64,000 nt of DNA from Chloranthus sessilifolius (GCA_021018995.1 CM037587.1:6512866-6576865); one strand, 5' to 3'; shown: positions 34,038 through 45,379, numbered from the stretch's first letter. Notes: generated by a model not told the origin, from the sequence alone. Made by a program: numbers and translations.

Positions 34038-34734
34038 GGGAGAGGAGGATGATGATGAGTTAGTGGTTGAAGAAGTATTTGAATCGGTTAGCACACCCAG
34101 CGATGAGGAGGGTCATGCTATTGGTCATGCTTTAGTTGTGAGGTGTACCCTTGCACAGCTTCAACGGGATGAAAAGGATGACTGGCGTAGGGAGAACATC
34201 TTCCACACCTATTCCAGATTTAGTGAAAAGAATTATAGGGTCATCGTGGATAGCGGTAGTTGTACCAATGCAATATCAACTCATGCGGTACGCCGCTTAG
34301 GGCTTACACCTGAAGCTCACCCGAGACCTTATAAAGTCGCATGGGTCAATTCTTCATCCATTCCCGTGTCGAAAAGGTGTCATGTACCGATTCAATTGGG
34401 TTCTTATTCGGACACCTTATGGTGTGATGTGGTGCCGATGGATGTGGGCCATATCATTTTGGGAAGGCCGTAGCTCTATGACATGGATGTGACTCTTTCT
34501 GGTTGATCAAACATATGCATGTTCATGCATAAGGGTAAAAAGATCACTTTACACCCTTTGCCTCCCAAAACACCATTGACCAACACAGTCGAAAATAAGG
34601 GCGAATCTTCTAAATCCATTAATATTGTGAGCCCTTCTGAGTTCGAGAAAGCATTGATAGATGAGAGTGGTGTATATAGTTGTCACCGTAGAGAGTTCTC
34701 CCGAGTCGGAGAGCGAGTGTCCCATGGAGGTTGA
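33991..34734 (+). pseudogene. Gypsy B protease region
   Basis: The frame 33991-34473 contains VIVDSGSCTNAISTHAVRRLG (DSG active site kept) and DVGHIILGRP, where a TAG follows in place of QW. The linker 34519-34734 (KKITLHPLPPKTP) is frameshifted. The equivalent gypsy A region is open. It would mature Gag-Pol but is inactive here. Confidence 0.85.
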
Positions 34735-34779
34735 GCCGATTTTAAGAGTTTACGAATGTCTTCCCTGAAGACTTACCAA

Positions 34780-36310
34780 ATGAACTCCCTCCTCTGCGTG
34801 ATATCTAACATGCAATAGACTTGGTTCCCGGATCTACCTTACCGAACCTGCCCCACTACAGGTTGAATCTGGTTGAGCACACCGAGTTAACTCAGCGAGT
34901 CAATGTCCTTCAGAAGGGGTTCATCTAAGAGAGCATGAGCCCGTGTGTCATACCTACCCTAATCACTCCTAAGAAAGATGATACATGGCGCATGTGTGTG
35001 GATAGCCGTGCCATCAACAAGATTACCGTTATGTGTCGGTTTCCATACCAAGGCTCGATGACATGCTTGATATAATGGTTGGTGCCACTATCTTTTCAAA
35101 AATAGACCTTATGAATGGCTACCATCAAGTCTGCATCCGCCCTGGTGATGAGTGGAAAATCGCCTATAATACTAAAGATGGTCTTTATGAGTGGATGGTC
35201 ATGCCATTCGGGCTTTCTAACGCCTCGAGTACTTTCATGCGACTCATGACCCAAGTGTTGAGGCTGTTTCTAGGCAAATTCCTTGTTTATTTCGATGGCA
35301 TCGTGATCTATAGTCATGACAAGGATCAACACTTGAACCACCTTAGGCTGGTTTGTGAAACCCTCAAGGGCGAGCAGTTGTTTGCCAATCTCAAGAAATG
35401 TACCTTCATGCAGCGTTCTGTTGTTTTCTTGGGATTTATTATCTCGGCCAATTGAATGGTCGCGGACCTCGAAAAGGTGAGAGCTTTTGTGGAGTGGCCC
35501 GAGCCTAAGAACATACACGATGTCTGTAGCTTCCATGGTTTGGCTACTTTTTATCGTCGCTTCATCAGAAGCTTTAGCACCATCATGGCCCCAATTACTA
35601 ATTGCATGAAAAAAGGAGACTTTAAATGGGGCAAAGCGGCGACAAAAGCCTTTGTTGAGATCAACCAACGAATGAGTAGTGCACCCGTCATGCAATTGCC
35701 GGACTTTTCTAAAGTCTTTAAAGTTGCATGCGACGCTTCGGGTGTAGGCATAGGAGGAGTGCTTAGCCAAGAGGGCCACCCTGTGGCCTATTTTAGTGAA
35801 AAACTTAACAAGGCGAAGCAAAAATACTCCACCTATGACAAGGAGTTCTATGCGGTCGTTCGATCTCTTTGGTATTGGAAACATTACCTTAGACAGTAGG
35901 AATTTGTGCTGTTCTCTAACCATGAGGCCTTACACTTTCTTGCTTCACAGAAGAAGCTGAACCCAAGGCACGCGAAGTGGGTTGAGTACCTTCAAGGGTT
36001 CACATTCGTGTTAAAGTATAAGGCCGGTGCTGAAAATAGGGCCGCTAATGCACTTAGTCGGCGAGTGGTGACGTTGCACACAATGAGCACTGAGGTCGTT
36101 GGGTTCGAAAAGTTAAAGGATGAGTACCCCGTGTGCCCAAATTTTGGGGTTGAGTACATTGCCCTCCTTAGTAACCCGACCGGCACACACTCTGTGTACA
36201 CCATCTACGATGGGTACTTGTTCAAAGGCAATCGCCTTTACATCCCTCTCACTTCATTGCGTGACTTTCTCAGTGGGTGTTGGAGGGATGGCCAGACATT
36301 TCGGGCGTAA
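34780..36310 (+). pseudogene. Gypsy B RT and RNase H
   Basis: N-terminal RT blocks (34790-35030) carry several stops. 35033-35455 has KIDLMNGYHQVCI and an active site read as YFDG at 35288-35299 (second catalytic Asp lost). Thumb and RNase H lie in 35456-35899 ([38 protein letters not shown]) and 35906-36310 (NRAANALSRR), separated by a TAG at 35897-35899. Both gypsy copies have lost the YxDD motif, by different substitutions. Confidence 0.9.
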
Positions 36311-37640
36311 TAAAACTGTTGCGCTTGTAGAGGATAGGTTCTTTTGGCCTAGCCTAATGAGAGATGTCGCCCGAGTCGTTAAGCATTGTCGTACTTGCCA
36401 AGTGTCAAAACAGATCAAACAAAATAATACCTTGTACACCCTTTACTCTATATGGATTTCGTGCTTGGACTTCCTAAGACCCCTAGGAAGCATGATTCCG
36501 TTTTTGTCATAGTGGACCGCTTTTCCAAGATGGCCCACTTCATTCCTTGTTCCAAAACCTTCGATGCGTCTCATATTGCTAAACTATTTTTCGCAGCGGT
36601 AGTGCGTCTTCATGGGTTGCCCAAAACCATTGTGTCTGATAGGGATGTTAAGTTTATGAGTTATTTTTGGAAGACCCTTTGGCACATGATGAGCACATTG
36701 CTCCAATTCTCTACAGCTTACCACCCTCAAACGGATGGCCAAATCGAAAGCACCAATAGGAGACTTGGGAATCTCCTTCGTAGTCTTGTCGGTGATCATG
36801 TTAGGACCTAGGATACCATCTTACCAACAGCTGAGTTTGCATATAATAATTCTGTCAATAGGTCCATAGGCATGAGTCCTTTTGAGGTAGTGCAGGGTCA
36901 TAGGCCCAGGACCCCATTAGACTTGATCCCCATGTCTGCATCCCATAGTGTCAGAGTCTGTCGATGCATTTGCACAACACATTCATAGTTTGCATGCCGA
37001 AATTAAACATAAAATTAATTCAAGCAACAATCAAAATAAATTATTTGCAGATGCTCACAGGTGTTCTAAAGAATTTCACGTGGGTGATTATGTGATGGTC
37101 CGAGTTAGGCCTGAGCGGTTTCCATCGGGATCCGCAAAGAAGCTCCAATCTCGAGGCGTTGGGCCTTTTAGAATTTTGGCTAAGAGTGGTCCTAATGCAT
37201 ACGTGCTCGAGCTTCCTCCAGGTACGGGGGTTAGTTCCACGTTCAATGTGAACTTGGTTCCTTACTTTGGTTTCACCCCACCTCCCAAAAACCCACTCCA
37301 ACCACCTCCTAGTCCCAGCCCCAATCCAACCTTGCAACCTATACCTCTTCCTTCCCCAAGCAGACAGAGAACAGATGAGATAGAGGATATAATCAACGAT
37401 CATGCCGTCTCTACACATGACGGGGGATTCCAGAAATACTTGGTTAAATGCGTCGGCAAACCAGAGTCCGAGAACACTTGGGTCCACGCGAATGAGGTTC
37501 ATCGCTTGAACCCCGACCTGCTAGACATCTACCACCAGCATGTTTCATCGGTGATGAAACCTTTTTGGTCCAGGGGAATTGACGGGGATGCCACATACAT
37601 GGACATTGGATTCGAACCGCATCGTTTCTACCGGCGTTGA
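36240..37640 (+). pseudogene. Gypsy B integrase and chromodomain
   Basis: The zinc-binding part at 36330-36430 (CRTCQVSKQIK) is followed by the core 36452-36811: [18 protein letters not shown] (catalytic Asp kept) and [14 protein letters not shown], closed by TAG at 36809-36811. The C-terminal frame 36948-37640 has GPFRILAKSGPNAYVLELP and a chromodomain near 37370-37530 (EIEDIINDHAV, KYLVKCVGKPESENTW). Its final codons run through the 3' LTR boundary at 37580 and stop inside the LTR. Confidence 0.9.
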
Positions 37641-38613
37641 AATAAGCCGAATGGAAATCAAAATTAGGCAAAAGAGGCGAAAGAGGCGAAAGATGAAATT
37701 CTGGAAATTGAAGGAGCACAGAAAAATCGATTGATTAAAATTGAATTTCGATCGATCGAAATTAAAATTCGATCAATCGAAATGTCAACGGCGATATTTT
37801 ATCTATATGAGAATTTCGATCGAATGATTTTCAATTTCGATCGAACGATTTTCAGTTTCGATCGATCGAACGATTTTCAATTTTGATCGATCGAAATCGT
37901 GTCGGGTGTTTTAGAAATTGAATTTCGAACTTTTGCTTCAAGGGTTTATTTGTCTTTATTTAATATTCGTTTTAGGGTTTTCTTTTATTGAAAGGACTCC
38001 TATATAAGGTCCTTAAGTGAACAATGTAATTAGTTGATTGATTATTGAATGCTTTTATGTTTGAGTAATCTTTACCTGAGATGGGTTTGGTGTGAGACCA
38101 AGGGAGTGATCCCCCTATATTTTCCTTATTATTGTTGTTGATTTGCGTGGTTTGCTTGTATTTGATATCTCTAAATCTCTGCGTGTTTCTCTAAACCATA
38201 GCGTAATTTCTTCCTTGTGATCCCCAAAACCCTAAACCCTTTTGAAACCCCAAACCAGACAAAGCCAATACCTTTTCCAAAATTATAAACCGATCTAAAA
38301 GTCATAGACCTTTACAAACCGTAAATCCCTTTCACAACCAAATTTGGAATCAACGAATCTACATCGGATCGAAGATGAGCGCCTAATCCTAAAAAAGCTA
38401 GAGTACTCTCTCTAGGCTGATCTCGCCTCGACTCTAAAGTACTTGCGCATCGGACTGAACCCTATCTAGATCTCGTGTGATCTACCCATCAGAATTCTGT
38501 AAACCCTAAGGTATTAAAGATAATTTTGCGATTAAACTTGAATTAATTTATTTAATTTCGGCAAAATCTTCATTAAATCATATTCCGCATTTTAGGGTCG
38601 TTGTCCCGCGTCA
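37580..38613 (+). repeat. Gypsy B 3' LTR
   Basis: It pairs with 31762-32881 and is about 86 bp shorter, mainly in the TCGATCGA-repeat part of U3. The purine-rich CCAGGGGAAT precedes it as the polypurine tract. It ends GCGTCA at 38613. Confidence 0.93.
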
Positions 38614-38955
38614 AATTTTCAAACATTCTAAAAGAAAATATCGTCGATATTCTAACAAAGACGATAAATCCAAACCTTCTTCTAGATCTTATCGAGATAA
38701 GAAATCTAAAAGATCTAAATATGACATTAAATGTTATAAATGTCACAGATTTGGTCTTTATGCCAATAAATGTAAAACCAAACAAAAATTGGCTAACCTT
38801 CTAGTTCTTCTAAACTAGAAGATTCTGATTCCGAATAAATTAATAGTATTCATTCATCTTCTTCGTCTCATGAAGATACAATTTAGATTGCCATTGTAAT
38901 AATATTGACGCATCTAATGATACTTGGCAAGCCTTTGCTGCCATGAATAATTTTA
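38614..38955 (+). pseudogene. Endogenous pararetrovirus, segment 4: coat protein zinc knuckle
   Basis: Reading resumes after gypsy B with a Lys/Arg/Ser-rich basic stretch and CYKCHRFGLYANKC at 38732-38773, a CCHC knuckle whose His is replaced by Leu. An acidic Ser-rich stretch (LEDSDSE) and stops follow. The similarity to the viral plus strand ends near 38940-38955, where the sequence switches to an inverted copy of the intergenic region. Confidence 0.75.
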
Positions 38956-40281
38956 AGAAAGAAATGCAAAACGAGATGTATAATATCAAAGCTTTTATTT
39001 ACATATACAAACTGGAGGGGACAAACAAACACAAAGACCAACTACTATTTATAATAAAAACAAAAGGAAATAAGTGCTTACCAATATGCAAGTTATTTCC
39101 TCCGATACTACAACCGATATATGCAAAGAGAAGGTTTAAACAGAAAGAATGATCTACAAAGAAATTGTGATGCCTGAACAAACCCCAAGCCGTAGTTATT
39201 TATAGATGATTACGAACTTAAGAGAAGTTGAAATCGGTAAAAGAGAGACATGTGTGCTTAGTGGAGTGGAGGCAGTCGCTTTGTCCCGAATAATTGAGTG
39301 TTGACGTCATGACTTGCGTCATCGGTTGATAATGGAGAACAAGTGTCTTCTGTGACGTAATGGATTGCGTCTGGCGAATATAATTGAGATGCTTTGTTGG
39401 CGGATGAAGAGAATATCCGAATAGTGGTAGGGTCCCTATGATTTCATACGATGCTCCAATTTTGTCGAACTTATGATTTCTTTTTCGCTTTAACTTGGTG
39501 AATAATTGCATCCCAATAATCTCCTAGAGAAGGATCTTGATCATCAGGTTGGGATTCACCGGCAAGGACATTAAAAGGATTAGTTTCTCCTGGTGAATTG
39601 TGGTCAAAAGTCACAGATTCATCTTCGGAGAGAGATGGTTGACCGAAGGATTGTAAAAAATGGGATTTCATGGAGTCCAAACATTTAAGAGTTAATTGGT
39701 CTTCAGATAAAGTAGGGAATTGTTTGCGAAACATTTCTTTGAATAACTCAAAAGGATTAGTTTCAAAAGAGGATAGGGATGAAGTTTGCTTTGCTTGTTT
39801 AGCATATAGAGTAATGGTAGAAGAAATTTCTTGGATTTTGTTATCAAAATCAGGGAAATTATCCCACCAATGAATCCAATAAGTTTGTTGAAGAAGAGGA
39901 ATAGGAGTAGCAGTGGAAATTTGAATGTTCCACATAAAAATCGAGGGAATTTCGAATTCAGTAAATAAAGAAAGAGACAATTCATAATGATAGGGAGTTT
40001 TACCCTTGAATTAAGGGTGAACACCTTTGTATTGTTTGAATAAAGGTGTTATAGAGTTGGGTAAAATTTGTGAAGTTGAACCAAATTGAGTTCACCATTA
40101 AACCAATTTGGTATGCCTGCTTGGATGATATTAGGACACATTTTAATGAACCAAGAATATTTTTGTTTAGGGTTCATGAACTAAAATGCATTGGAAAAGG
40201 ATTGAATATAATCTCAATAATTAAATGAATATCCTGAGTTTAATTTACATGATTTATTTAAATCAAAACCCCATATTGAGG
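38956..40281 (-). mobile_element. Inverted pararetrovirus fragment (intergenic region and ORF2)
   Basis: Reverse complement of about 20937-22265. On the minus strand from right to left come ORF2 C-terminal half, as-1-like sites (TGACGTCA 39302-39309, TGACGTAA region 39353-39360), TATA box at 39045-39053 and AATAAA near 38992. It ends at 40281 exactly where an LTR begins. Differences from the plus copy indicate divergence since duplication or separate integration. Confidence 0.85.
39471..40024 (-). pseudogene. Pararetrovirus ORF2, second copy
   Basis: Minus frames 39471-39980 and 39692-40024 encode the same protein as 21254-21745: a hydrophobic FPLLLLFLFF stretch, WWDNFPDFDNKIQEISSTI, NPFELFKEMFRKQFPTLSEDQLTLKCLDSM and the end DYWDAIIHQVKAKKKS. 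Here the reading is open across the position of the TAA at 21498-21500, showing that the stop in the other copy is a mutation. Function is unknown. Confidence 0.68.
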
Positions 40282-40282
40282 G

Positions 40283-41017
40283 TGATGCCAGAAAATCACA
40301 CGCTAACCCTAAAATAGCGTAAATCCCGCACGATAGGGGTTAGTTGGTCTCATACTAAGCCGCACGCGGGAGAAGAATCACTCTTCTAACGAAAACTCAT
40401 CTCCAGTTCTTTAGAATTCACACAAAGCAAAACTCATAAATTTTTTTCATTTATTATCAATACTAATTCTCATAAGAGATTACAATGTGTATTTATAAAG
40501 AACAGAAATCCTAAGAATACTAAAAATAAAAATCCTAATCAACTATTAAAACTTTTTAATCTAACGATCATAATTAATTTCACCATTAATCCCTTTTTCT
40601 ATTATGCGACCACTTTTGAAGGTGATGTCTGATTGACGTAAAATTGGTTTTGTTTGAAAGCTTATCGAAGTAGCTTTCCAACAAGACAAAAATCACACAA
40701 TCCTGACATATATTGGTAGACTTATGACCACTTTTTCGATGGTTGCGCAGAAAGTGATAAAATTAACAGTCACATATCACATATTTGTGCCTGACCCTTA
40801 AATAATTCAAATAAGGAAACTAATCCTAAAATAAATCATTTATTAAAAGAATTCTAATAAAAAAGGAAACTAAACCTAGATAAAAATATTGCCAAAAATA
40901 ACGTGCACACGGGTCTTTAACGGACCTTTTTAAAAAATCCATTCGTGGGTCCACTTTCTCTTTCGATGTCTCCTCTTTATTTGGCCACGATCTCGGCGTG
41001 TAGGCTTCAATTCCACA
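40283..41017 (-). repeat. LTR of an unassigned LTR retrotransposon (3' LTR)
   Basis: On the minus strand it starts TGTGGAATTGAAGCC at 41017 and ends TGGCATCA at 40283. A TATAAATAC motif lies at about 40490. A polypurine tract AAAGTAGGGGAAATAA lies just upstream (41018-41033), marking it as a 3' LTR. It abuts the inverted viral fragment. No second LTR was found in the window. Confidence 0.72.
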
Positions 41018-41790
41018 TTATTTCCCCTACTTTGAAGAAGTTCGACTTCGAACTTTGATTGACACGAATTTTCACGGCCACAATCACAAACAATATATAG
41101 GGAACCTCGATTGGAAGCGGCTTGGACAAATAAACCGGATTCAACTCGGGCGAGATCCAATTTATCTTTGATACGCTGACGGGAATCGTCGTCAACACAC
41201 AACCAAGACGATCCTGAGGCCCGTGGGTCATGGGACCGATAGACTTCACTGCAGACTCGGGTCTGTAGGACTTGTTGTAGAAACTTGCTCTTCAACGGTC
41301 TCGGGCTCTTCAACGATGTCGGGATTAGTACTGATATTGACCGGAAGAAGGTTTTCATCGACCAGTACGGAATCTTTGACCGATTTTGGTGCTATCACAA
41401 GTTCGGGTAGATGATCGATAACAATTTTGGGTGAGATGAGGTTGGCTAGGGTAACGACGATGACGGGCTTGGTTTATTGAATGGACTTTGGGCTGTAAGT
41501 TGTTACGGGGGCTGCAACCGGCATAGATTTTACACGTTAATGGATTCCGTAACTAGGTTTCACAATGTTTATGGGACTAAAACAGACAATTGGTGATAGG
41601 GTTGGGTTAATGGGCACGAAATTTGAAAGCTTAAATCTCAAAGCTTCAAGTCTCATCGATATGATTTCCTCTTGTAGTTTGAAAAGAAAATCCTTAGGAA
41701 ATTCTTGAACAAAACTCTTGCTTAACGCTTTCACTGTCCGACGGGAATTTTTTAACTCACGTATAATCTCAAAAGTAAATGCTCGATTAT
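41018..41790 (-). pseudogene. 3' coding tail of the same LTR retrotransposon
   Basis: Minus-strand reading ends QSKFEVELLQSRGNNVE directly at the polypurine tract, a way several plant gypsy polyproteins end. Further upstream, frames 41007-41249 and 41537-41734 (KALSKSFVQEFPKDF) are short and not recognised. The element is truncated on the left of its coding part near 41790, where LINE D sequence begins. Superfamily is inferred as gypsy with low certainty. Confidence 0.45.
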
Positions 41791-42131
41791 ATGAAGCGTT
41801 TCCTTACCTTCGAAGGACCCCGACGGTTCTTTCTCCGGTTGCGCCAAGAGGAGAGCCCTCTAACCCAACTCCACTTCAATGAAGACCTGAACGCGTTGGC
41901 CATTCACACCAACGATGTAACTTGTCGGGATGTTGTCGAGGCTGTTCGAGGAAATGAGGATTTGGGCGAAACTGTTCTCCCACAAGTCGGCGGTACTCTG
42001 ATCAACGGAGATGAGAGAATCGCAGAGGGACCTGATCGCTGCGAAAACCTCAGAGGCCTAAGCATGTAGCGGGAGTCTGAATAAGCGAATCTAGGTTCCC
42101 CCATCAAAGATGTGAGGAGAAACCTCGCCGG

Positions 42132-42524
42132 TAGGGCTGGCAACAGGCCGGGTCGGGCCGGGTTTTTCACCCGACCTGTTTTTTTCAAGATATAATTTAG
42201 GCTCGAACCCGGCCTGATAGCTAATTGGGCCTGGTCAGCCCGGTTTTGAAATGTTGTAGTCCGAACCTGGCCAGGTTAGCTATCCGGGCCGGGCCAGGTT
42301 CGGGCCGGGTTTCTAATATTTTTTAAGAGTTTTTTTTTTTTATATAAGGACCTCAATTTACCTGGCCGGGTCGGGGCTTACACTTTGCAGCTCGAACCCG
42401 AACCCGAACCCATTTCTTATCTGGGCTTAGCCCGGCCCGTTTATTAAATGAGTAAAAATATTGCACCCGAACCCGGCCCATCCGGGCCAGGCCCAGGCTG
42501 AAACCCGGCCCGTTGACAGCCCTA
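42132..42524. mobile_element. hAT-like MITE, TAGGGCTGG family (393 bp)
   Basis: The ends TAGGGCTGGCAACAGGCCGGG and, inverted, TAGGGCTGTCAACGGGCCGGG are flanked by CTCGCCGG (42124-42131) and CTCACCGG (42525-42532), an 8-bp duplication with one change. The interior repeats CCCGGCCCG/CCCGAACCCG motifs. There is no ORF. It lies inside LINE D ORF1. Confidence 0.88.
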
Positions 42525-43136
42525 CTCACCGGTATGGATATCCCAGTGACGACTAGCAATTGAGACACCATCAACGAGAAAATTCTTTTTGGAGCAGAAT
42601 TCGTCAGCGGCATCCTCATCCAGGAAGCAAAGTAGATAACTGGAATGGGACAACGGAGACGAAGAAAGGGCGTTCCAAGAAGCCCCGCCTCCGGTAAATC
42701 CAGCGGTAGTGTTGTACATGTAGTGTATTTTTTGGAAAGTGCACAAACACCCAAAACGCCTATAGGTTAAGGTCTAGCTATAGAAACTCGCTATTCACAA
42801 AATCAAAAGGCAGTCCATATCGCAACTGTCTGAATGGACGACAGCCTGAGGAGGGCCATCTACACCCGCCGGAGGGGGGTTACCGCCACTCAGGCGACTC
42901 TTGACCATATGTGCAAAGGAAACCTCGACTTGGACCCTTCCAAACCGCTTTGAGCGATGGTCGCCGCCACTACTCCCTGTACCTGACAAAGCCCTGAACC
43001 TCTTGCATGCACTAGACCATCTATTTTGTAAATCCTGTGCCTGAATACCATTAACGAACATCTGTCCCTTTGTAGTCCCTCTCGGAGTCGAAGACTCATT
43101 GTTTTTTACCCGAATCCCCTCTACTCTGCGCACCTC

Positions 43137-43208
43137 GCATCCGTTGCGATGACACAACGATCTTCGCCTGAAGTTCACATTGCGGCACGAAGAGCAAATC
43201 CAATCTCC
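43137..43208 (-). other. RanBP2-like zinc finger in LINE D ORF1 (intact ligands)
   Basis: Minus-strand codons give GDWICSSCRNVNFRRRSLC then HRNGC: W-x-C-x2-C-x3-N-x6-C-x4-C. The GDW start, the Asn and the arginine cluster match RanBP2-type fingers, which bind single-stranded RNA or ubiquitin in known proteins. Only the final spacing (x4, not x2) deviates. The same spacing in LINE C shows it is a family trait. Confidence 0.75.
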
Positions 43209-43310
43209 AACGCATAGCACCAAGGGAGCAATCATTGTTCCCTTGCTCCCTACTTGAAAATGATGACTCCAAAAGAGTGAAAACATCAGATCAATCTCTG
43301 TGAACTATTG

Positions 43311-44208
43311 ATGAGCACCAACAAATTAGTTTGAAGAAAATGTGAAAGTCTTCAATCGTCCACACAATTGCCTTGGGCAGGTAAAGATTGAGTTGGGCTT
43401 GCTACCGAACATTTGGTGTATGACATGCAAATGAGGACTGGGGCTGCTTGATATCGTGTCGGAATGTAAAACCATGAATAAGAGGAAGCAACAAAAATAT
43501 TATATTTAATTAAAAGATTTGGTTCACTCTAAAATATTAAAGTTCTCAGGCTCAAAAGGAAATCTTGATTCATATGCCAAATCAAGTGACATAAAGATCC
43601 GTTATAAGTCAAAGAAACCAAGTGTTACTTTAAATCCACACTACTGACTAAACCTTGGATTTAAATTTCGGTGTTGGATATGTCTTATTAATACTAATAA
43701 TGTGATGTTATAACCAAGTGCAACAAAAAAGTCACACTGCTGACTAAAACTTTCAAGCATCAAGGCCATAAATTATGGGTTGTGACTCTGGTTGCGATGT
43801 TGACTCTGGTTGTGATCCTGAGGTGAATTTAGAAAGAGTATAGCAGGAAGTTTTTTAATACAAAATGAGGTCTACACAAACAATCTTCAACAACATTAAG
43901 TGTTGGATTATAAGTTGGGCTTTGATATGCAATGGCTTTGAAGAACTAGGATGGAAACATTACAAAGAAATCAGTTGGATCCTAGCAGCTTTGGTATATT
44001 GGTTTACGATAATTTTGGTGCGATTCAAATGGGCCTTTCCAATTGTGTTAGTTGCAAATTAACCTAATAGTGTTTCGTGATCATCAAAGGTGATTCAATG
44101 AATGGGATTGAGTAGGTCATTTCTAAAGGGCACTTCCCATGGAGATTAGGGAATCAAATGGAAGAAAATTTGGACCGTCCCTTGAGTAACCAACTCCCAA
44201 GCAAAGTG
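43311..44208. other. No recognisable feature
   Basis: AT-rich sequence to the left of the copia insertion. Two similar phrases about CACACTGCTGACTAAAAC or CACACTACTGACTAAACC recur near 43640 and 43733. No ORF of interest, element end or RNA gene was seen. Confidence 0.5.
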
Positions 44209-44460
44209 AAAGAAGACAAAACTGTAATTTAGGGTTAGGGTTTAGTAATAGGCAGGTGGAAGAAGAAGAGAGAAGAAGAGAGAGGAAGAGAAAAGTAGAG
44301 ACATTAGGGTTGAGTCAATGAAACTCAAATCCCAATGCAAAATATTATTTATATCATCTTAGCATGTTCACGTATTATATGGTTCCTGAGTTAAGTGAAT
44401 TATACAACTTATAATTCACTTAACTATACACACACCCAAAGTTAGTTACTACAAACCCAT

Positions 44461-45379
44461 TGACGGGGACACCGCCATTATAGACATCGGATACGGACCG
44501 TTTCACGTGTACCGATGTCGGAAGAAGCGGAATGGAAATTAGAACCACACGTAAAGGAGGAGAATTTCGTACTAGAGGAATACTGCACTTTCGATCGATC
44601 AAAATTGATCGACGACGGCGAGAGCGGCGAGAAAGAGACTTCATTCTGGAGTGAATATATATATATCGATCGATCGAGTACCACTTTCGATCGATTGAGT
44701 GTCACTTTCGATCGATCGAAATTGTGCAGATTAAATTCTCTCAAAATTCGAATTTAAATTTCAGGGTTAAAGTTGTCTTTTATAATTTAATTATTTTAGG
44801 GTTTTCTTTTATTTTAAGACCTCCTATATAAGGTCATTAAGAAACAATGTAATTAATTTTGATGAATGAATAGAGCTTTTGCTTGTGTGCTTGAGTTGAG
44901 CCTCCACGAAGAGTGATTCTTTGCTTGTGTGAAGCCCCCATCCATCTTCTATTTATCTCTTACTTTATTTTCTTTCTCTACTTTTAAATATTTTCATAAA
45001 CCCGAAATCATGAACCCTAGTTTTTTTTTTCCTAAATCATTGAACCGATCTGATTCAACAATCGTAGATCCCATCAGAGCTATTAAACCCTTCCGCATCA
45101 AATACCCAAAGAAAACCAATACCCCATCATTGAATTGTGAGTGCCCTAATCTGGAAATCTAAAGTTCTACCTCTATAACTGATCTACACCGCAGACCTAA
45201 CAGATCTAGCGCATGGACCGGACCTTTCCTGAACCCGAACGCGATCTCTCACATGGGCAACAAAGCAGCCCTAAGGTATTCACTTTATTTTCAAATTCAT
45301 TGTTCAATTTAATTTAAATTAATTTCGGCAAGTAATTAATTCATCGCACGCACGTAGTTTAGGGTTTTGTCCTGCGTCA
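44461..45379 (+). mobile_element. Solo gypsy LTR inside the copia 3' LTR
   Basis: TGACGGGGACACC...TGCGTCA, 919 bp, with a perfect CCCAT duplication (44456-44460 and 45380-45384). Its start still resembles the last codons of a chromovirus polyprotein, as in gypsy B. U3 has CGATCGATCGA repeats at 44580-44730. R/U5 is diverged from gypsy B. Recombination between two LTRs removed the rest of the element. Confidence 0.95.

Larger units (their letters stand above)
31762..38613 (+). mobile_element. Gypsy B, chromovirus-type Ty3/gypsy element
   Basis: 5' LTR 31762-32881, initiator-Met PBS at 32886, gag to chromodomain, 3' LTR 37580-38613. Total 6852 bp. Flanks ATTTC (left) and ATTTT (38615-38619, one base beyond the LTR) are an imperfect duplication. 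Resumption of the viral reading after 38613 confirms the insertion. Coding regions resemble gypsy A throughout, but there are more stops, the RT active site is lost and U3 is unrelated. Confidence 0.93.
41795..43310 (-). pseudogene. LINE D ORF1 relic with RanBP2-like finger
   Basis: Minus-strand ORF1 of the LINE B/C group. The finger is at 43137-43208, followed by a basic Ser/Arg-rich linker (42795-43286). The DUF4283 core is at 42530-42746 (SYLLCFLDEDAADEFCSKKNFLVDGV), interrupted by a MITE at 42132-42524. Its continuation (STADLWENSFAQILI, QRVQVFIEVE) is near 41850-42110. Other ORF1 parts and all of ORF2 are missing. Confidence 0.72.
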
